Notes under the pieces: model-generated
What the model saw: only the letters and a program-made list of their open reading frames with translations
Databases searched by the model: none
What the model was told of the DNA's origin: nothing
NCBI GenBank assembly: GCA_977006965.1
Contig: OZ345353.1
Location: forward strand, 4,216,001-4,280,000
Origin: Phymatolithon calcareum
Taxonomy: Eukaryota; Rhodophyta; Florideophyceae; Hapalidiales
Direction: 5' to 3'
Length of the DNA stretch: 64,000 nt
Part shown: one piece after another, positions 1-11,076 of the stretch
How the letters are laid out: every line of letters starts with the position of its first letter
How positions within the stretch are numbered: position 1 is the first letter of the stretch
Translations under genes and position numbers: made by a program

Positions 1-354
1 ATTCTACCGCCAAAGCAACCCTACTCGAAGTATTGTAGTTTATTGTAAAGGTGGCTAGGTACCTAACTGGAGGTTAAACGGCATATTCTTATATCTGTTA
101 TTAGACAGCAATTGTCGGCAGACGGGACGAACAAATGGTGAGCAAGACGAAGGATGCAGCGGCGTGGTGTGGCGAAGCCCGCAGATGCTGAAGTTGCGTG
201 GGTGAGATGAGGGAAAAATGGCGCGACAAACAAAGGCGGGTGGTAGCATGACCGGCATGGTAACTGCGATGGTAACGGCGGGCAGACGGTCGCAGGTGAT
301 CGCTCCGCGGCGGTGGATGGGGTCGATACCTGGGGACGACGCGGCTGACTGAAT

Positions 355-1886
355 GGGGCCTTCCTGAAAACATAAAAACGGGATTTGTGTGTACTAAACC
401 TGTCACGTTTTGTGTAGTCGCAAACGCAGTTTTTCTCACTAGAGCCACCCCCAGTAAGAAAAATTTGGTACCGTCCCAAAACGAGATTTACAATGAATTG
501 GGGAAAGCTGGTCTCCGTTCCCTGAAACTTTCTCCTTTCATGCTCATGTATCTCGATCCCATTCAATCACCCATTCGCTTTCGATCAACACGCTCTCTGA
601 TATGGGCGGTAGTCAAAGTTGCTAGGATTTTGCCTGTGCTTCCAACGATGGCTACTTCGTGCTATTGCCTTATAAGCGCCCTCTTTCTCTCCTATCGTTC
701 GCCATGAGCGTGGCACAGGATCTGAGAGCTCACTGAAGGCATTGATGACGAAGATGGCGATAGTACTGATGATTGCGTATCCTTGCTTGAGCGTGAAAAC
801 GGGAACAATTCGTCGCGAGAGATACAGCATACCCTCCCGCATCCCTTGGTGCATCGACGGAGATCCGTAGTGCGAAGAGAAACTAGCGATGGTGGAGAGT
901 TGACCAGTCTTCTCAAGTTACAGATAGTTCAAGATCAAACCGGCGAGAAGGGGAGCGCAAGGATCGTGGCGAACAGCGAGAGGAAGAGCGGAAAGAGCGT
1001 GCAGAGCAGTGAGAGGAAGAGCGGAAAGAACGTGCAGAACAGAGGGCGGAGGAGAGAGCGAGGCGTGAGCGGGAGGATAAGAGGCATGATCAATTAATGA
1101 TGATGGTTTCCCTCAACAAGAAAAATTGAGTGTTGGAGCTCTTGGCTTCAATCCTATTTTACGAATGTCATGTGATAGTCTAATTGTAGAATGAATAGAA
1201 CGATGCTGAAGCCATGGTTGCTTTTGAAAAACAAGCATTTAAATCGAAGCTCAGCCGCTGCACACACTCCCACCGCGGATACTACTAGATATGCTCTCGA
1301 CTGTGACGATTAAGCACGTCAGTAGCTGTTGTTAAGGAGAAGATCCAAACTCTATGTCTTTGGTGGCGTCTCAGAATTGTGTATTCGTTCGGTCATCTCC
1401 CAGTGACCAAACATCGGTGAAGAGGAATTTTGAGATCCTACTCACCCCCAAACAGACTGTTAGCTTTTACGCTAAGTTGCTGGCACAAACGTGGTAAGAA
1501 TTCGGTTCATCCCAACAAGACTCGCCCTCAAATTAAACAAACAAACGACCCGAAAAGCACAGCAAACGCCACACTCATGTTCTTACATCCGTGTGTGAGC
1601 GTGAAATGAGAGATGTGCCGCGGCATGGTCGACTAGCGTTGGATGTGGGTGGCCATTTTCTGTTCTGCTTGCACGGCTCGACTGTATTGCCAACACGTAC
1701 TGATTCCACCCAATATGCTAGAAGTGGAAACTTCCAACCGACCTCCCTGGTGGGAATTACATTATTTAGTACCAATGATACGCGCAAAATTTTGTGTTTC
1801 AGATCGCACAGGGGTCAAATAGCACAAAAATCAGACATGCTCTCCCCAAATTCGTCGCGTCTTATTTTGTGTTTTAGGAAGGCCCC
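355..1886. mobile_element. Decayed DNA transposon with GGGGCCTTCCT inverted ends
   Basis: The left end (355) begins GGGGCCTTCCTGAAAACA. The reverse complement of the right end (1886) begins GGGGCCTTCCTAAAACAC, giving imperfect inverted repeats of about 25 bp. The interior holds a broken reading frame at 738-1129 with a charged Arg/Glu tail ending in a Met-rich stretch. Such tails are common in the Myb/trihelix-like second protein of PIF/Harbinger elements. I see no DDE transposase and no clean target-site duplication, so the superfamily is a guess. Confidence 0.5.
738..1129 (+). pseudogene. Remnant of a charged, coiled-coil-tailed transposon ORF
   Basis: The frame starts with an acidic run (GIDDEDGDS) and passes through a region with HRRRSVVRRET. 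It ends in a long Arg/Glu/Gln-rich, coiled-coil-like tail and a Met-rich end before TGA. In this copy one base is missing near 938 relative to the other copy (CAAACCGG versus CAAAGCCGG), which shifts the frame. An in-frame TGA inside the tail occurs in both copies. The shape resembles Myb-like ORFs of PIF/Harbinger elements, but no DNA-binding domain can be read with confidence. Confidence 0.4.
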
Positions 1887-2153
1887 ATTTTAACAAAAAC
1901 ATCTACACAACATATTCAAAAAGTAAGATGTTCAATTCGGTGCAGATTTGTCCAGTAATGGATGTGTGGAACGAGGGTTAATCGCCCCATAGACTTCCGA
2001 AGATATGGGCATAACTTCCTCAGTTGTTCCTCCCTTGGTATAGCTCACTAACATGCACCGCCAGAAGGGCGGACGGAAAACTTCGAAACAGCTTTAGGAG
2101 CACATCTTCAGTGTGAGCGATCTTTCCGCAATAAAGAAAGAAAACTTAAGATC

Positions 2154-2405
2154 TCAGATAATTTTATTCCATTTGCTGAACTCCTGTATGGTCTTGGACT
2201 CTTCTGTTAGTACCTGGGCTTCAGCGTAGGCCTTCTTCGTTCTGCATGCACTCTATGAGTGTCCTGTTGAATAGCAAAAGCTCATCCAGAGCTTTTTTTG
2301 CGTCCGTTCTGTTTTCTCCTGCAAGTTTGCATCATAAAAGTGTGCGTTCCAGAGTCGCCATAAGCTGTCGAGCTCTGTTTCCTAATTTTTCTGCCGTGTT
2401 TGTTG
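2154..2405 (-). pseudogene. Degenerate helical-protein exon remnant
   Basis: On the minus strand three short frames follow each other and read like helical coding sequence. They include NTAEKLGNRARQLMATLERT, then DAKKALDELLLFNRTLIECM, then AYAEAQVLTEESKTIQEF up to a stop at 2154. They lie in different frames, so the sequence is a frameshifted pseudogene or a set of exons. It is preserved at 20384-20635. I do not recognise the family. Confidence 0.28.
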
Positions 2406-2600
2406 AGGACACCTGTGGAAATCTACCACAGAGGATTGCTGGCAATCCTCTCGTCCTATCATATTAATGATACCAATGACTATAATTCTTCATTTTTGTG
2501 CCTGTAGTATAGACAAACACCTCAAAAACTGCACACGTTCAACTCTATGTCCTCAAGACGAAATCGATAGCTCTCAAGCGATACCACCTTATACAACGTA

Positions 2601-2840
2601 GCGGTTGCTACTGTAGTTCTAATTAAATTAGAATCATCTTGCAAAATGCATATTTTGAAAGGTTGTCGTCCAATCACGGTAGGGTTAAAGATTAAATTAA
2701 AACTACAGTAGCAACCGCCATTGTACCATTGCGGTTGATACACGTGTACAAGGTGCTACTGTGGTTCTAATTTAATCTTTGACCCTACCGTGATTGGACG
2801 ACAACCTTTCAAAATATGCATTTTGCAAGATGATTAAATT
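2601..2840. repeat. Foldback / MITE-like inverted repeat
   Basis: A segment with GCGGTTGCTACTGTAG at its left and CTACAGTAGCAACCGC at its right forms an inverted-ended unit of about 120 bp. A second, inverted copy of its interior (GACAACCTTTCAAAATATGC and neighbours) follows at once, so the whole region can fold on itself. The same structure is at 20831-21070. Confidence 0.6.
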
Positions 2841-3162
2841 GGCCCGTTCGGGCTCCTCGTATTTTTAATCAAAAAACACTGCCTGCAGTCAATTATGCAT
2901 CGCTGGGCACGAGATTTCCATAGGTTTCGTTGAGGTCAGGGGTCGAAATCCTCCAAAAATGAAAGGGTCCCAGCATTTGCCTTCCGTGAGGGGGCCTGGT
3001 CCTCCGGTCCTACTGGATCACACTTCCGCACGGATTTTTGTTGTCGGCCCCCAAAAATCAGATGCACGCTGACTGCCGTGTCTCGTGCAAAATATACCCT
3101 GCCTGCCGTCCCGGCCCACGCACTTGGTCGAAGTCCCCGCACCGGAAAACGCCCTTCTAAAA

Positions 3163-4665
3163 ATGAATCCAGAAGGCTCGGACAAGCGCAGAATCTCCTA
3201 CTTTGCCTGCCTGCCGGTAGAAGCTCGAACCAACGTTGCAAGGTACTTGAGCGCTCGCCCGGGAAGCGCACAATGGTTGTCCTGGATAAACGCGGTCGAT
3301 GCCCTTGCAATCTTGACCGCATGTGGACCTCTTTCCGATCTCTCCGGTCTCGCGGTGGACACAAGCACCGTTCTCGGCGCTGTGACGGTCCCTACCCACC
3401 GATCTGACCTATTCTGGTCACTCATGAAGTTAATAGGACCCAATCTCAAGAAGCTGTCGTCCGCGCGGGTTACGTGGCCGCGGTCAGTGAACGATTTCAG
3501 CTCCAACATGGTGCACCTGAAACAGCTCGAGATTTGCACCACGCGTGTGCATGCCCTTGACGACGTCCTGAGCGCCTGCAGCGGGCAGCTGACATCGTTG
3601 TACCTTGATGGTAACTTGTTGCGGGCGGCGGACGTCGAAGCTGTTGCGTCTCATTGTGCCGGACTTAGAGCCTTTACCATGACCCATGTCCATGCGGAAG
3701 AAAGTCTGGATGAAATTTGGATTGCAATTGGCCCCACTTTGACAAACCTCTCGCTCCAACGTCCCGTGCTTATTCGCCCCGGACATGGCGAAGATGGACT
3801 TGATTTGAGTGAGGGCATTTCAAGACATTGCCAAAGTGTGACAATGTTCGAAGTAAGGGATACGCGCTTTTGGCAAAAGGCAGCCGTCGTACGCTTGTGC
3901 GAGAGTTTTGGTGACCAGCTGCAAGAACTTCGATTGCCGACCGAGTGCAGTCGACTATCACTAGAAGCTCTTGATTCGGTTTTACAGAATTGCTCAAATG
4001 CGGTTGTTGACATCCAGCTGGAGGATGATGATTTCGAAACGCTGGAGCTGTTGAAAGACCGAGCACGAGAATTGTATATGACGGCAGCCCACTCCTGTCG
4101 CATGAGCAATTTTGGTGGCGTGATCGATAGTTTGATCAATCTTGAATCTCTCATTGCAAATGTTGCCTGTGCCCGCTGGGCACGACGCTTCCTTTCGAAG
4201 CTGTTCATTACGCCAAAGACAAGTCTCCGCAAGATTGAATTTCACAAGCGCGTTCGCCTTTACGAAAGCCTTGATGATGTGATGAACGTTGTCGCTCGCA
4301 ATATGTGCACGTTGGAAACGCTCGAATGCTATAATGTCAACATGAGCGCTGAAAGTCTTGGGAAGGTAGCGAATGCGAATGAGGGCCTAAAGTACGTAAC
4401 GCTACAGTTCAATGACTATGCGATTGCGCACCGGGAAGTAGTCGACCGTGAGAACACTTCCGAACAGATCGAGGAGAAAAAAGCTGAGTGTTTTGGAAAC
4501 TCTGGGAATTTAGCCTGTAGCTTCAAAAACGAAGTCCAGTTCATTGAGAAAACGTTTCTACAGAGAGCTCTATTCCAATATATCCCGAACACGCACATAA
4601 GCCGAGTCTTGATGGCCAACTTTCGCGTTCACTTGACTTGCGACCTCATCCTGACAACATGGTAG
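3163..4665 (+). CDS. F-box-like/leucine-rich-repeat protein, foreign C-terminus
   Basis: The Met at 3163 is preferred over 3085 because the region before it is compositionally unlike the rest; an F-box-like segment (YFACLPVEARTNVARYLS) then lies near the N-terminus. Irregular leucine-rich repeats of about 26-30 residues follow, such as LKQLEICTTRVHALDDVLSA and QLTSLYLDGNLLRAADVEAV. F-box/LRR proteins usually select substrates for SCF ubiquitin ligases; that role is inference here. Up to residue 442 the protein is almost identical to the product of 21393-22922. After KKAEC the last 58 codons come from unrelated DNA at the duplication break, so the C-terminal repeats are lost. It is either a truncated gene or a pseudogene. 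Confidence 0.6.
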   Translation: MNPEGSDKRRISYFACLPVEARTNVARYLSARPGSAQWLSWINAVDALAILTACGPLSDLSGLAVDTSTVLGAVTVPTHRSDLFWSLMKLIGPNLKKLSSARVTWPRSVNDFSSNMVHLKQLEICTTRVHALDDVLSACSGQLTSLYLDGNLLRAADVEAVASHCAGLRAFTMTHVHAEESLDEIWIAIGPTLTNLSLQRPVLIRPGHGEDGLDLSEGISRHCQSVTMFEVRDTRFWQKAAVVRLCESFGDQLQELRLPTECSRLSLEALDSVLQNCSNAVVDIQLEDDDFETLELLKDRARELYMTAAHSCRMSNFGGVIDSLINLESLIANVACARWARRFLSKLFITPKTSLRKIEFHKRVRLYESLDDVMNVVARNMCTLETLECYNVNMSAESLGKVANANEGLKYVTLQFNDYAIAHREVVDRENTSEQIEEKKAECFGNSGNLACSFKNEVQFIEKTFLQRALFQYIPNTHISRVLMANFRVHLTCDLILTTW

Positions 4666-6088
4666 TCACTGAAAGGGCAAGCGTGTTCCCTTTTTCTCTC
4701 GCGACTGTACGCATGCGAAGTGGTGGCTGTATTGTCATGGGGCGGCGTGTGCATCCTTCGTTCCGACTCAAAGACCCAAACGGCCACTCTCGCTGGGGTA
4801 GCAAAATGGCGGCCCACGGGCATGGAAGAGCCTCTCTTTCTCTTCCGCTACTGTAGCTGTATAAGTAGTTTTACCTTCCATTCAGTAAAGGAAGATGGAG
4901 GTTTTCCGATTCCGGCTCGACTGCTCAGATCGCACACGCTCAATTGCGCCAGCACATCCCTTCCACCACGCGGAGTCGGAGACCCTCTACCCCTTCCTGA
5001 TCGCTTCATCTTCGCCGTGCAAGCCAGTACGGCGGGAATTTAGTGCCAGATCCATCCTTTTCTTTTCGCGTTCGCCTCAAGACCGACGGCCCTTCTAAGG
5101 TCGCCTCCTTAAAGCAGACGTCAATTTTGCCCGTCTTTTCTCGCGCTGACATCGCTTCGCCCCACAATCCGGTGCGGAGTCACTTCACTCTAGGCACTTA
5201 GCAATTGCGTTGTTCCGTTTCGGTATACAACCTGAAGTTGGCGGTCCATCCAAGGTCGCCTTCATCTAACGTTGCCGACATCGTTCATCGCTTCGCACCC
5301 TCTTTCTTTTCGTTTGTCTCACCATTCATCTCACGTGTCATCTGAACGCCGGTTTCTAGCACTCCTATTTACCTCGTTGCTCTTTTCGACTTCACATTTT
5401 CTCTTTTCCTTTCCTCATTTCAGTCACTCTCGGTCTTTTTCTCGTCCGGTTCTCGCTGATCACTGTGGCGTCGTGTTCTTGTGAGCCTGGCGCTACACCA
5501 ATACAGTACTATAGTTACCGACCAGTACAACGGATTTAGCAGGAGCTGCATTTACATGAAATCCAAGTTATTCCCCATTCGCCACTGGCGAGGTTTTTCT
5601 TTCCCTAACTCCATGCCGTGGTCGGCACTGATCGTCAAAGACATGATCACTTTTCAATTAGAATTTGAATTGATTCTGCAAATCAGTTCGTATGTTGGTG
5701 CAGTTGCACCGTGATGCTTTGAAATTGGGTTGCCCCCTCCCTTCCCGCGCTACTCAACTCAGAATCGTCCTTGTCAAATTCGCGATGGGAATGGGAATTG
5801 TCCAAGAAAACATCCTAACTGAAATCCAAGACTGATTATATAGGTTACAAGCGACGCGAAAAGCTGCTAGCTTGTGAGGAGGACAAACATGGGTCCTTCC
5901 AGGCAATTACACTAGCTGGTTACCGGAAGATGTTCAGAAAGCGCACGATACGCTCTTTAGCCTGTCAAAGTAGCGTGAGACAGACAGAGGTAACATGAAA
6001 ATGTGGAAACCGGACAGAACATGGGTCCAAAAGTCTGTCGTCAAACTAGAATGTTGTGAAGAAGCCTGCTCGGTTCGGATATAAATGG
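4488..6088. other. Gene-free region; possible solo-LTR-like stretch
   Basis: No gene is supported. From about 4650 the sequence runs through a TATA-like TATAAGTAG at 4860 and becomes very rich in C and T up to about 5480. This resembles the promoter and U5 portions of an LTR, but I find no second copy, no primer-binding site I trust and no gag/pol. The short C/T-rich open frames here are low-complexity artefacts. Confidence 0.25.
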
Positions 6089-6690
6089 GGAGCTGTAGAC
6101 CAAACCGTTCCCAAAGTTAAAAATACAAATCAGAGATTCTTAAGTGTTTTGGACAAGATTTTCCCGCTAAATCGATTTCTGGTATTAGTTTTAGGATGCG
6201 GACACAGGAAATATGAATTACGATTAATTTCTGTTACGCTGCTAAGGGTTTGCGCGAAAACGGAATTCAAAGTTGAGCGCATTTGAATATTTGATGTTGA
6301 ATCATAATGCGTTTACAGTGTGCGGAAGCAAGCACTGAACACTGCAGGCAGTTGCTTCCGGATTTGGACACGGTTTCCCATTGCAATGATGCATGCATCA
6401 TTTTTGGGCCGATTTTCAAAATCATTGCTGGGAAATTAAATCTGGAGCCAATCATATTAGGATTTGTGTATGTAGGCATTGTGAAAAGCGCACTGCAGTG
6501 ACTTATAGAAAAGGAACTTCTGGGATCTTCAGAATTTTTAAAAACTAATCTGTCTGCGATGTTTATCACAGCACGGCATAGTACGATATAAATTTTTAAT
6601 TTTTTCCTTACAGTAAGGCGGCAGCCAGAAAATAAGCGAAAAAACATACTTCGCTGAAATTTGTTAGGGAACGGTTTGGTCTACGGCTCC
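6089..6690. mobile_element. Short TIR element (MITE-like), about 600 bp
   Basis: The left end (6089-6112) reads GGAGCTGTAGACCAAACCGT followed by TCCC. The reverse complement of 6667-6690 is the same except for one base (GGAGCCGTAGACC). These are inverted termini with 23 of 24 bases matching, about 600 bp apart. The interior has no credible transposase. Flanks are AT-rich and I could not fix a target-site duplication. Confidence 0.55.
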
Positions 6691-7714
6691 ACAAATGGCG
6701 TCCCCTTGAAGACACACAAGTGTACCTCTTATTCCCCGCTGCCGGGCGGCGTACTGCAGATGAGAATTGTAGAGCAGTCCGGGTGGTATACGCGGAGGAG
6801 ATACTGGCATGGCAATAACCGGCGTGGTTGACGACAGCCGTTTCGTTTTTGGAGACCGTGGTTGGGTGCAAAGTTGTGACACCAGTCAGCGAATCCAGAG
6901 AGTTTTTGTACGAGCGGCGGTATACAAAAGCTTGCACAAGTATTTGTTAATCCCAGTTTGCCTCTCGTACTGCAAAAATTCATACTGCAAACATTGAGGT
7001 TTATGGGGACACAGTAAAATAATTTTTGTTACCAGTCTCCCGCATATCGCAATACTTCGTTGAGGATTTTTGCGCCCTTCTTCGCGTACACGCATCCCTG
7101 ATGAGAAGGTTCAGGGTGATTTGGTGTACCTTGTGCAAAGCTACAAGCAAAGTGGCGATTTTCGTGTCCGAATATGCCTTTTCGTTTAGATGATGTAGAG
7201 GACTCGCAGGTTCAGCTACGGATCTCAATTCATCCTGGACGTATTATTCACCGCAATGACATCTTTTTCCTCAAAATGCGAGATTCATAAAAGTACATGC
7301 AGTTCCTCGCCGACTAAAACCTTCGTTTCCTGGACAAAAACGGAACATATCGGACTGCATGACCATTCCAAAAATATACACAGGCTACAGGAAGAGGAGT
7401 GCTCAAATGTATCCATTCTGGAGCATCCCTTGCTGGGGAGGAGCAATATGGAAACGGGAGGGTGTTAACATGTATTCTGTCTTCGTTTTTCGGAGGCAAG
7501 AGGTATTAAATAGCTTCTTGAAAGTTTGACATCTATAAAATGCGAATAAGCTTTACTCGTGCAATGCAGAACTGGTCGCATATCATTGCTAGGACCTTAA
7601 GGGTACTCGAGATGTAAGTTGGAATAGTATTGAAGCTCGGTAACTGCAGCGAATACTTCGAAAAGTGGCTTGTTAATACCCGAAAGGGACTATCTTTGAA
7701 TATGAGCGCCGTCC
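6691..7714. other. Gene-free region
   Basis: Only short open frames are present, in all directions. None shows a domain or a composition suggesting coding. I see nothing assignable here. Confidence 0.5.
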
Positions 7715-9999
7715 GGGAGCTGCGGGAAATGGCATATTCAGTTATCTTGGAGTAGATTGGGCCTTTTTGCATAATTAACGTATGCACTGGTGCCCCGTGA
7801 CGTCTTCCGGTCCATCTAGTACGTAAACAGTTACTTTCTCAAAGAACTCATTGACAGAGCCCACCGAATCAAGTACTGTACCATATCATATATGAAACGG
7901 TTTACACGACTTTGTCCGACACATCATGACGACGGCGTAATATCTGTGTGTCATACACCGCATGCTTGTTCTCTCTTTATTGGTTCAATTTGTTTGCATT
8001 TGATCGTATTACCAAGTCTGAGAAACTCCCTGCATCCCATTTACCGCGCTTTCGACATACCGTTTATCACTGTCTAGTTTTGGTATACGTTCCTCGAAGT
8101 TTTGGTATGCCGTTTTTTAAAAAAACGGCATACCAAAACTTCGAGGAACAGTATAAGGGTGAAAAAAAATTTTGGAAAATAGTTTGACCTCACAGGGAGT
8201 TGCGGGAAATCCCGTTTTCTGGTCTTATCTCTAAAATAGAAAAATTGATCTTACTGTGCGAAGCACAGTTTTTGGGATGTTTTACTTAGTGATACGTTAC
8301 ACTACGTTATTAGGAGCACACAAAAAAGAGGGAAGACCTGGGCCACAGTCATGTTCCGTGTTCCACACCGTGGCAACGCACGGAGCTTCGGCACTTGGTG
8401 TCAATCATACATTCATCACCCGTGCCGGTGTTGTCGTGCTTTCGGGCGCTGTTCTGATACACTCGTGTTGTTATCATATGCACCCCCAATTTGATGATCA
8501 TGAATAGTTGCGAACACGCCTGGCGATTCATGAAGGTGCGTTGATATACCAAATGTGCAAAACAGTATAACACGAGATCGCCATTAGAAATATAGAGCGC
8601 GGTACACCTCTCGTAAAAAATTCTAATCCAAATTTCATTGCCATGGTTGCAATAACCTATCGAAAGACTTTTATGTTGTTTCTTTATCAAAAGAAAACAA
8701 AAATGTTACAATACTTATACCACGCCTCAAAGTCAGCAGTATATCACTAAAAAATGCACTTTTGCTGATTTTCAACTGGCGGGATACGTGTCAAAATAGT
8801 TTTTAATTGGCCATATTATGCGGGATTCAGCAGTATAATGTTGGGTTTGTTCGAGCTGTGAGGTCAAACTATTTTCCAAAATTTTTTTCACCCTTATACT
8901 GTTCCTCGAAGTTTTGGTATACTGTTTTAAAAAAAACAGTATACCAAAACCAGCCAGCGATAAACGGTATGTCGAAAGCGCGGTAAATGGGATGCAGGGA
9001 GTTTCTCAGACTTAGTCATACGATCAAATGCAAACAAATTGAACCAATAAAGAGAAAACAAGCATGCAGTGTATGACACGCGGATATTACGCCGTCGTCA
9101 TGACGTGTCTGACAAAGTCGTGTAAACCGTTTCATATATGATATGGTACAGTACTTGATTCGGTGGGCTCTGTCAATGAGTTCTTTGAGAAAGTAACTGT
9201 TTACGTACTAGATGGACCGGAAGACGTCACGGGGCACCAGTGCATACGTTAATTATGCAAAAAGGCCCAATCTACTCCAAGATAACTGAAAATGCCATTT
9301 CCCGCAGCTCCCAGCTCCAACAAACCCAACTTTATACTGCTGAATCCCGCATAATATGGCCAATTAAAAACAATTCTGACACGTATCCCGCCAGTTGAAA
9401 ATCAGCAAAGGTGCGGTGTTTTCTAGTGATATACTACTGACTTTGAGGCGTGGTATAAGTATTGTAACATTTTTGCTTTCTTTTGATAAAGAAACAACAT
9501 AAAAGTCTTTCGATAGGTTATTGCAACCATGTCAATGAAATTTGGATTAGAATTTTTTTACGAGGGGTGTACTGCGCTCTATATTTCTAATGGCGACCTC
9601 GTGTTATACTGTTTTGCACATTTGGTATATCAACGCACCTTCATGAATCGCCAGGCGTTTTCGCAACTATTCATGATCTTCGAATTGGGGTGCATATGAT
9701 AACAACGCGAGAGTATCAGAACAACGCCCGAAAGCACGACAACACCGGCACGAGTGATGAATGCTTGGGTCTCGTGCAAGTTCTGATTGACACCAAGTGC
9801 CGAAGCTCCGTGCGTTGCCACGGTGTGGAACACGGAACATCATGATGACTGTGGCCCAGGTCTTCGCTCTTTTTTCTGTGCTCCTAATAACGTAACGTAT
9901 CACGAAGTAAAATATCCCAAAAACTGTGCTTCGCACAGTAAGATCAATTTTTTCTATTTACAGATAAGACCAGAAAACGGGATTTCCCCCAACTCCCCG
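7715..9999. repeat. Interleaved inverted repeats, order X-Y-X'-Y'
   Basis: Four contiguous blocks fill this interval. X (7715-8193) is matched by its reverse complement X' (8858-9312). Y (8195-8857) is matched by its reverse complement Y' (9313-9999). X and Y both begin GGGAGYTGCGGGAAAT, and X' and Y' both end with the complement of that sequence, so these look like shared element termini. The order is interleaved, not nested, which simple insertion of one foldback into another does not give. Arms differ by scattered substitutions and indels. No coding sequence is evident. Confidence 0.8.
8089..8149. repeat. Perfect 30-bp-arm hairpin
   Basis: Bases 8089-8118 and 8120-8149 are exact reverse complements with a one-base spacer. 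The centre is a T6/A7 run. The corresponding place in the inverted arm (near 8915-8950) keeps only a shorter hairpin built on GGTATACTGTTTT, so the arms have changed together. Confidence 0.85.
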
Positions 10000-11076
10000 G
10001 TGGCATCCGTATTGTGCAGTGGCCATTGACTAGTATTTATCATAGACCAGGATACCGTACATTTCTATTAGCTGTTTGAGCCCATTACACAAAGCGCCTT
10101 GATCATCAAGGCGCTTTGTGTAATACATGATGTAGGGTACTGTAACCAGGGATATTTAGGCATGTTAGGAGGTTGTACTGTATGATAGTAATTTCTCCTG
10201 CCCTCGCAATAGGTCAAAATCTGTCATTCCCTTTTCCTTTATCATAATAGCACACTTGCTTAGGAAAGTGTATGATAAACGTACAACCAGGGTCAGAATT
10301 CAACGCATACAGTATGCGTCATGGGTGATCTCGGCTGCAGCCGTACAGCATGTGTGTGTAATTATGTTATTTTTTCAGTAATTTAAAAGAAAAAATATCC
10401 ATTTCCGGTCAAATGCAAAATAGCTGCTACAGCATTGCGCACATTCTGACATTCAAAAAGTTTGCGGTGCTATTATTTTGCACTTTTTATGTAACAAACA
10501 CGAAATTGCTATTTTAGGCCGCAATGTGGGTAATAGTGGGATGAAATTTCTACTACATTTTTTGACATATCCACGACAGTGCACAGCACAAACGACTGGT
10601 GCAGCCTAACAACCGTACATCGAGCGATGCGCTGTGCGAGCATCTAGTTTTTCTGCGCCTCTGGTTATGTGGAGATTGCACTATTGGAGTGCACTAGAGT
10701 TGAGGAGGTGCCGTGATGAAGATGATCACAACTCCCGCTCATTTTCGAATTTATGACCGAAAATATGCATGGCGGTAGAATAAGTCACGTACTGTACAAT
10801 GTGCTGGATCCGTTTTCAGCAATGAGGAGTCAAACGTTTTGGCACAATTCTCAATAGAAGGCCGAAAATAAAAGGTTTTTGAAGTACTAAAACTCTCAAA
10901 TTAAGAATCCATATTACTCATTAAAATGATACAAACACCATTTCCCACGATTAGCCGTATATCCCACACCGGCTGTATAATTTCTCTGGCTCACTCGAGT
11001 GCTTCACTGCAGTGAGCAAAGCCGGCAATCTGTGCAACTCAAAACGTATACCTTCGGATAGCTGCAGAGTTCAAAC
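10000..11076. other. Gene-free region upstream of the Sel1 gene
   Basis: Apart from a palindrome at 10084-10124 nothing is assignable. The motif ACTGTATGATAG occurs near 10178. The last few hundred bases must contain the promoter of the gene at 11077, but I see no convincing core element. Confidence 0.45.
10084..10124. repeat. Perfect palindrome, 20-bp arms
   Basis: ATTACACAAAGCGCCTTGAT at 10084-10103 is followed by one C and then its exact reverse complement. It is an isolated, unexpectedly perfect hairpin in AT-rich intergenic DNA. Confidence 0.9.

Larger units (their letters stand above)
1..4487. repeat. Left copy of an 18.2-kb-spaced direct duplication
   Basis: This stretch is nearly identical, base for base, to 18224-22717. 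Only scattered substitutions and small indels differ, and the spacing drifts from 18,224 to 18,230 bases. It contains a decayed TIR element, a degenerate exon remnant, a small foldback and the first 442 codons of an F-box-like/LRR gene. Homology stops abruptly at 4487 inside that gene, right after the codons for KKAEC. The left border may lie outside the window, since the first bases still align with the other copy. Confidence 0.93.

Noticed and set aside
1575-1893. Short overlapping frames on both strands inside the left transposon
   Set aside because: Both strands are open by chance. They lie between the transposon ends with no recognisable protein.
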